A DNA stretch of 64,000 nucleotides. It comes from Synanceia verrucosa (taxonomy: Eukaryota; Chordata; Actinopteri; Perciformes; Synanceiidae). Below the pieces are notes generated by a model, which was not told the origin of the DNA, did no database searches, and saw only the letters and a program-made list of their open reading frames with translations. Position 1 is the first letter of the stretch; each line of letters begins with the position of its first letter. Where the stretch lies: contig CM056563.1 in NCBI GenBank assembly GCA_029721515.1, positions 21,209,954 through 21,273,953 of the forward strand, read 5' to 3'. Made by a program: the position numbers and the translations under genes. Shown here in pieces: positions 57,536 through 64,000 of this stretch.

Positions 57536-60002
57536 GGGGACAGGAACATTTTCAGTTCAGCTGTCCTTTTATGGTAGCGAAGTTAAATACATAAATAAAT
57601 ACAATCCAAATGTCCCGTTTTCAAAAAGGTCTGATCATTCAGTCTGATCATCCACTGTTTTTAATATGATACATTTAATGGCATTTTATTTTGCAAATTT
57701 ATACATTTTATGAAATAAAAACATGCAGTTGTTAAAATATATTTTTAAAATCATATGTTTAATGTTACTCCAAATATATATTTGATGGAAAATTCATACC
57801 AGCATGAATTTTCACCATTTCGGAGCTGCTTTCAAAGTAGCCTGCTGTAAATGTATAGAATAGATACATGGAAACAATATTGGTACTCTTAACACTACAG
57901 ATTGAAACACTGCCAAACTAACCTATTACTAGTATAATAATAATACATAGTTTATGTTATTTTTACCATGAAGTAACATCTCAACTCTTTGGTAAAGGCC
58001 CATATTAAAAAAATGCTGTGGTCTGATTTGTTAGTGATGATATTAAAGGGTTAATGAGGATTTTTCTTAAAGGTTAAAACATAGTACAAATTGCCAGATA
58101 TAGTATCACTTTATTTTGGATAGAACGAGTGGCCGAACAAGTGTCTCTTATGCTGTTACATCTTTTAGTAGGTACTCTGAGGGAAACAAAATGGCTTTGA
58201 CTCTAATGACTCCTGACAATTTATCCGCTGTTCTTCTTTGCTTTACTAATAAGCATATGTCTGCTGTTTGTGAGTCTCATAATGGGTGAAAAATCTGGCA
58301 AGGGCAACATTCATTTATACCAATGAATATTTATGTGTGACACAATCTGATGCTGCTGTGGGCTTAACTGGTATCTATCTGATTGTGTTCTTAAAAAAAT
58401 ATAACTGCGATGATTGTGGCATTTAACAAAGGTTGGGGACATTGAATGTGTTATTTAAAATGATGGATTATGATGATCAGGGTGACCATATGTTGATGGC
58501 CATATGGAAACAATTGGACTTGGAGGAAAAGTAAGCCTGCACATGATCAGACACTCTAGGAGAGCTGGTTAAGCCAGTGTATTTTGTCACATTTAAAAGG
58601 ATGATGAACTCTTTAAATGGCCCAGTGCAAAGTAAACAAAGTTGACAGATTATCCGCTGGGAAATACTGCATTTAAGAGCCTCTAGTCAAAGCAGGCCAT
58701 TGAAAAATGTGTGAACCTGAGACAGATGATGTGCTGGTTGTGGAGTTTTAATACACACTGCACACAGACCACATCTGAGCTCTGAATTGGAGTACAATGG
58801 CAGCATTAGAGGGCAGTAGATGAGGTGGGGATAAAGCTGTGTCCATAGACTCTCAGATTGCTTTATTGATTGCCACTGAAAAATGACATGACATTATATC
58901 TAAATTTATTTTGGCATTTCTATTAAGTATGGTTTAAGATTGATGACCACCTAAACCACAGTCTAAGAAGTCTAAAAAAAAGCTTTTCTTCTCACGGCTG
59001 ATGTCATTATTATGTTCTCGGTGTTAACTGGATGCAAAACGAAGGAAAATCTGGAGGCAAATGCGAAACATCTCTGAGTAGTGGGATGAAGTTATCATCT
59101 TGCTGTGTTGGGTGCCAGAAACAGAGTGACTGTTCAGAAAAACTTGTATTTTCTTAAGCTATTGTTCAATAAATAAACCAAAAAAACTTGGTGGCCGTTG
59201 TATGCTAATGTGTTCAGATGATATTTCTGTCTTGTTTAAAAAAAAAAAAAAAATTACTAACAGAAAAAATAGTTCAATAATGGCTTCTACAGGCATAAAT
59301 GTTCCCCTGATATTAGTGGTAAAGGTTATAAAACCCAAATATATTCATGTTTGCTCGATAAATGACAAATGATTAACCAATCATCAAAATGGATTGGATT
59401 TAACATGTCGACTGTCGATGAATTGCTCAGTCATTACAACTCTAGGATAATGTGCACACACAACCTGCTCATTATGTGTAATCTTGATCCTGAGGGTAGT
59501 GTGGAGAAAATCCTTATTGATTATCCAAATTGTAGATTGGATTAGCTCAATACACTATATTTCATGGAAAGTGAAGGTTTTGGATGGTGGGTGGATCTAA
59601 TTGTCATAATCACATCCTGCACTAACCTGCCACCAATGACATTGAATAGTTTTAGAGATTGTTATTCTTACTTTCCTATTGACGTGACTCAGCTGCTGAA
59701 AGGAGCGATGTTTGTCACTAGCTCAGCTTGACCTTTTCTCAAATAGCAGGAAAAGTACCGGATGGCTCTGTTAGATTCAGGTGTCCCAGTCTTTCATGCC
59801 CTTGAGCCAACATGCATAATATCAGGAAATTGGAACTTGAGTACTGAAATTGAGCCATAATTAATGTCATTAGTTACTGTCTTGAAATATATAGAAAGGT
59901 GTATTTCTGTTCACTTTCTGTGTTGTAGCTGTAATTGCAATACTAATACAGATGTACAGTGGCATGGAGAAGCAAAAAAATAACAAAAATACAGAAAAAA
60001 AC
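57536..60002. other. Non-coding, nothing recognised
   Basis: About 2.5 kb, very AT-rich, with no frame of 60 codons or more. A run of A near 59240. No shared repeat seen. Confidence 0.5.
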
Positions 60003-60062
60003 ATGATAAGGTTTGTTGAAGATGTTTCACTCCTCATCCAAGAGGCTTCTTCAGTTCAGTTC
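60003..60062 (-). mobile_element. Penelope-like 3' tail fragment
   Basis: GGTTTGTTGAAGATGTTTCA and CTCATCCAAGAGGCTTCTTC repeat the 3' UTR part at 56871-56921. Isolated tail, strongly truncated. Confidence 0.7.
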
Positions 60063-60974
60063 AGGAATTTAGCACTTATTTAAATCCATTAAATGTGTGC
60101 TGTGCAGTGAAGCAGTGATCCAATAATGTGCTGCATGTGTTTGTAGAGATTTTAAAGAGCTGCTGACTCATTAGCATCAGACAGTCCCAATAAATGTGTA
60201 GCCTGCAGCTGCTACTGCTAGCAATATTATATTATAGTTTAATTAATGCAACTGTATATCTACAATATTAATACATGTTGAACTCCCTAAATATGACAAA
60301 CCTGTGTATAGCTCAGAAACCACCGCAAATAGCATCGCCACACATCACGTGTTGTCTTGTTGTTTTGTTGACAACAGCAGCAGGGGGCTGAGGCAGACTG
60401 CATGAATGAATGAGTGAATGAATAATTTCTAGATCCATGAGGTCCTTCACATCAAGACATTGGATAGTGTGTACTTTTAAAGACTTTCCTTATTTAGTGC
60501 ATTATTTGTACATCATTTTCCTCCTGTGGCTTTTAAATATTATTCCTCAACCCTCTTTGAAATACATGATCAGGTATAACGTCATGACCTCCTGCTTAAT
60601 GTTGTGATGGGCCCCCCTCAACACATAAACTCTGAGGACAAAATGTTCATTTCTCTGTCAAATTTAGGATTATTGCAGGGAATAAACGCCTTTTCAAGAT
60701 GTCAAAAAGATCACAAGTATTTACTGATGTATTTTATGTTGTGGAAAAACAGACTTTCTGGGTTTAGGATTCATAGCTGCAGCACTCAACACTTTATTTG
60801 TACAAATTTCAACCTTGAGAGTTGAATGGGTCTTTGGTTCAAGTAGTGAAAGAACAGTTGAATCTAAATGACAAATCGTATAAATATGTCTTTGTGAGCG
60901 CTTCAGTACACTTACTCCACTGTAGGTCAAGCATATCCACTCCTTCCACCCATCCACACCAACTCATTTTACTC
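60063..60974. other. Non-coding, nothing recognised
   Basis: About 900 bp. Frames of 73-78 codons on both strands over 60.6-60.95 kb are unsupported. Confidence 0.4.
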
Positions 60975-61180
60975 AGGCGGTGTGGGGTGAGAGGCGCAGC
61001 ATGCATTGGGTGAGAGGCGGGGCACACTGCTGGAGAGGTCGCCAGACTAATAAATACAGACAGGCAAACACATTCACACCTGCAGGCAATTTGGTTTCTT
61101 TCATCTAACCTGCATGTGTCCGGACTCTGGGAGGAAACCAGAGCACCTGCAGGAAAAACATGGCGACACGCTGAGGACAT
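60975..61180 (-). mobile_element. Diverged tRNA-Val-type SINE body
   Basis: On the minus strand: CCATGTTTTTCCTGCAGGTG, TGGTTTCCTCCCAGAGTCCG, ACATGCAGGTTAGATGAAAG, GGTGTGAATGTGTTTGCCTG and GGCGACCTCTCCAGCAGTGT follow the SINE body in order, at higher divergence than the copies at 10.6, 24.4 and 37.8 kb. The tRNA-like head and the GGAT tail are missing. The motif GGTGAGAGGCG is duplicated near 60987-61019. Antisense frames of 116-119 codons over it are not genes. Confidence 0.65.
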
Positions 61181-62336
61181 GCTCACATCAAGACACACAA
61201 CACAAAACTAAGCCCACTGTGAAAGTTGACGTTTGTCCCATCAATCAAACAAATGGTGAAAAGTCGTTTTATACATTTTATTTTTATATATATTTGCAAT
61301 CTCCCTGTTTTCATTCCACATTACCATCCTTTATTTCTGTTAAAAAGAAACCTCAAGCTCATTTTCTTTTTACAAAACAGGAACAGAATGTTGGGATGTC
61401 TGTTAACGCTTTTACTAGAAGTAATGAATTCATGCACGGCCACCCACAGGAGCTATTTCCGTAGAATTCAGATTTCCCTACATGCCAAGGGTGTAAAACG
61501 AAGAACGAATGAAGAACAAAGCTTAATTTCAGTCACAATGCATACTAACACACCATTCTCTGGTCTGATGCATCTCATTCTCTATTCAGCAACAGTGTTG
61601 CTGTTAAACAGGATGCAGGGGAGGTTCAGTCCAAATTATCACTTATTTTTCTCACACTTTGTCCTACAAAACTAGTATCTGTTGTTGTAACAAAGTAACT
61701 TAACTCTTAAAATGCAAATATTCAAAGGCTGCAGTAAATGTCAGCTGGTTGAATATATCGGCTATCAGCGATTGGATGAGTCACTGTATTTTGCTAATTA
61801 AATGATCCACCTCCAAAGAACGAGAGCCACAGAGGCTACAGACTATCAGACTCAGCACAGGAAGTGCATTATTTTTATAATACTGTCAGTGTTGCGTGTG
61901 CATTTTCTGCACAGACCCACTCACTCATCCTCCTCCTTGGCTCTGATACTCAGTGTTGGTGGTACAGAGGCCCCATGGACAATAACCTTACATTTTTATG
62001 CTAATAATATGTAGCGGAATTCACGAATATGCAGGATTTTACAGTAGTCATTCCTTTAATATTACTTTACATCTCCTTTATTCCCATGTGTTTACAACGT
62101 GTTTATTTGCATACGGAGCGGGGAAATGATGTCCGATCACAAATGACACCACCACAGGAAGACACCTTCTTGAATACATCATCAATCGGTAGTTGTTGAG
62201 CCCAACCTTACACACGTTCTTCCCTTTGTGTGGGCAGAGCAGTCTGGTTGGAGTGGAGTCTGACTGGTATCAGGAGGTTATAAAGGATCTGGTACTCAGT
62301 ATCAGAATCTCTGCCTGAGGTTGAATGACTATTAAC
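61181..62336. other. Non-coding, nothing recognised
   Basis: About 1.15 kb. The 149-codon frame at 61226-61675 overlaps others and shows no family signature. Confidence 0.4.
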
Positions 62337-62400
62337 TAGAGCTGACGAAATTTGCACGTTAACTCAGATTAATCCATCATAATTAATCTCATTAAAATTT
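62337..62400 (+). repeat. Fragment of an ATTAATC-type hAT-like repeat
   Basis: CTAGAGCTGACGAAATTTGC, GTTAACTCAGATTAATCCAT and AATTAATCTCATTAAAATTT resemble the same family as the piece at 29113-29250. Short. Confidence 0.35.
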
Positions 62401-63913
62401 TCTTTTACATCTTTTTATTTTCATTCAATTTCACAACCATTTGCAGCAATTGTCATAGATAGCTGTCCAAATTTTCACCCCAGTCTCTTCTGTGCACATA
62501 CACTGGAGGGAAACAAAAACATGCAAAAAGAAAAAAGAAAGAAAAAAGCAAATGAAATCAAATGAAAAACGAAAATCAGAAATAAACAACAAAAATAATA
62601 GATAAAAAAATACACAAAATATGATTGTGGTGAGAATTTCAATACGTAGACAATGACAGGTTGAGTGTATTTATAGGTTGTATTTTTTCAGTTGAGCATG
62701 TAGTGGCTCTTAAAGGTCATGGGTAGCCCTGATTATACCTCTCTAGTGTTATTTTGTCCAGGAGAAGCAGAAACAGACTAGTTTCTGCTTCTGCGTCTCG
62801 TCTCAGTGGAGGCTACAGAGCCTCTGAGTCTCTGCAGACCTCTGACAGACCAGTTGATGCTCCTCAGTGGTTGGTCCACACCGAGACACTCTGTCTGTCT
62901 GTGAGTGACGATGCAGCTTTAGTATTAAAAACATCCAATGTTTGACTGATATCCACTAATAAACTCCAACAATCCCCCTCATTGATCACAACTACAAAAT
63001 GCAAAATGAATACAACATGAATTTGGCCTTTGGCCTTTTGATGGACTGTAGGCCCTCAGCCTCATTTGACTTGTGGGCACAGGAAATGATTGAATGAAAA
63101 TGTGTTGGTATGAATACAAGCAGTTTCTGTCTGTTCATTTTGATTCTGTGCAGATGTTCCATTCATGTTCATCAGCTTCTTCACTTCCGAATGTCTCAGT
63201 TCATGCCGTCGTCATACTCCCGATTAACTCTCGGATGCGTTACGAAAGATCGAGGGATAAAGTGTTTGTATTTAGTGTTTGTGCAGAAACTGCAGCCTGC
63301 AGAGTGAGGGCTCCTGCTAATGAGAATCATGGCGCTTCCTTCCTTTTCTCTGTGATTATACAGTCAATAGACTTCGGATAATAGAGAATTGTTTCTCGCT
63401 AAAGCGAGAAAATAATGCAGCAAAGCGTCAAGTGTTCAGAGGATTGTTAAAATGTGTCCAGCTTATGAAGGAAAATTCCACTTGTTTGTGGATTGCAATC
63501 TAAGCTATTTAAAATCATAAAGCCTCTGACTAATTGCATTCTCTTTTGCACTACAAAGTTATTTAACATGTCAAAGACTGATATTGTTATATTTCTTTTA
63601 CATATACAGTACTGATGGTGTTGGCCATATGTTGATAGTGGTTATACTGTAAATGCCTTTCACTGACAGTGAGTGACTCACATGCTCTGAAATGATGTCC
63701 CTATCATGGCAATCAGTGACAGCTTCCAGAGACTTTGTGATTGTGGGACAGATTAGAGGGCTGTAGTATGCATCAGAGCCTCATCCAGGAAATAACAAGT
63801 GCCTCAGCAATCAGAAACACATTCCCCAGGAAAGAAAAAATGGCTGTGCGATTGCGGCATTTTGAGATTAAAAGACAACATGGAGGACGTAGCTATGGTA
63901 AATTCTACTGTGT
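62401..63913. other. Non-coding with an A-rich tract and a small hairpin
   Basis: A-rich low-complexity DNA at 62510-62625. A 63-codon frame at 62754-62945 is somewhat GC-rich but unrecognised, as are the 65- and 95-codon frames near 63.1-63.4 kb. The hairpin TTTCTCGC-TAAA-GCGAGAAA lies at 63392-63411. Confidence 0.45.
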
Positions 63914-64000
63914 ATAGAATAGAATAGAATGTCCTTTATTGTCATTATACAATTACACAACAAATCTGTAGCGCTTCTCCCTTTTCAAAGCACAAGAATA
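63914..64000 (-). mobile_element. LINE 3' end with ATTCT tail, runs off the window
   Basis: On the minus strand: TTGTATAATGACAATAAAGG then ACATTCTATTCTATTCTATA, with AATAAA and a short-motif tail as in fish non-LTR retrotransposons. The element continues beyond the right edge. Confidence 0.6.

Noticed and set aside
61114..61675. Frames of 116 and 149 codons
   Set aside because: The first begins in antisense SINE DNA; the second is hydrophobic AT-rich translation without a family match.

Overview
The window looks like intergenic or intronic DNA from a teleost fish, probably a percomorph. It is AT-rich and has no convincing protein-coding exon. It contains repeat types that I recognise as typical of fish: a tRNA-Val-like SINE with a GGAT-rich tail, a TTAA-flanked MITE family, MITEs beginning TTACCTCCGCC, a Penelope fragment and LINE 3' tails with short-motif repeats. 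Most open frames are chance frames or lie inside repeats. No rRNA, functional tRNA, CRISPR array, operon or bacterial feature is visible. Family names rest on recalled consensus sequences and on copy-to-copy comparison within the window; no database search was run.

Layout. 0.7-6.0 kb: three arrays of one 21-bp minisatellite, the first bracketed by a ~200-bp direct repeat. 2.3-2.8 kb: first copy (A) of a TTAA-flanked, piggyBac-like MITE (family 1). 7.5-8.1 kb: an L2-like LINE tail joined to a TTACCTCCGCC MITE (family 2). 10.2-12.4 kb: two inverted copies of a further repeat (family 3) with a tRNA-Val SINE between them. 13.9-14.8 kb: fish repeats with an inverted repeat and a CTCF-like site. 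16.2 kb: MITE B. 17.8-22.7 kb: hAT-like fragments, a CpG-rich patch and a candidate conserved block. 24.4 kb: internally deleted SINE. 25.9 kb: MITE fragment. 28.6-31.5 kb: a foldback MITE, then a ~930-bp element with inverted ends. 35.4-38.2 kb: MITE C, a transposon whose end has grown into a 33-bp minisatellite, and a SINE with a target-site duplication. 40-49 kb: MITEs D and E, then F and G fused head to head as a large inverted repeat. 50.1-51 kb: the longest family 2 copy and a LINE tail. 53.7-54.5 kb: the longest family 3 copy. 55.5-57.5 kb: a LINE 3' end split by MITE H, then a decayed Penelope endonuclease region. 61-64 kb: SINE and LINE remnants.

No genes act together here. The main biology is transposon and satellite dynamics: short elements seeding minisatellites, nested insertions, inverted pairs that could give hairpin transcripts, and repeats that carry and spread protein-binding motifs (a THAP11/ZNF143-like 17-mer in every full MITE copy, CTCF-like cores in two other repeats). 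Several non-repetitive stretches have the look of conserved noncoding elements, but this cannot be shown from one sequence.
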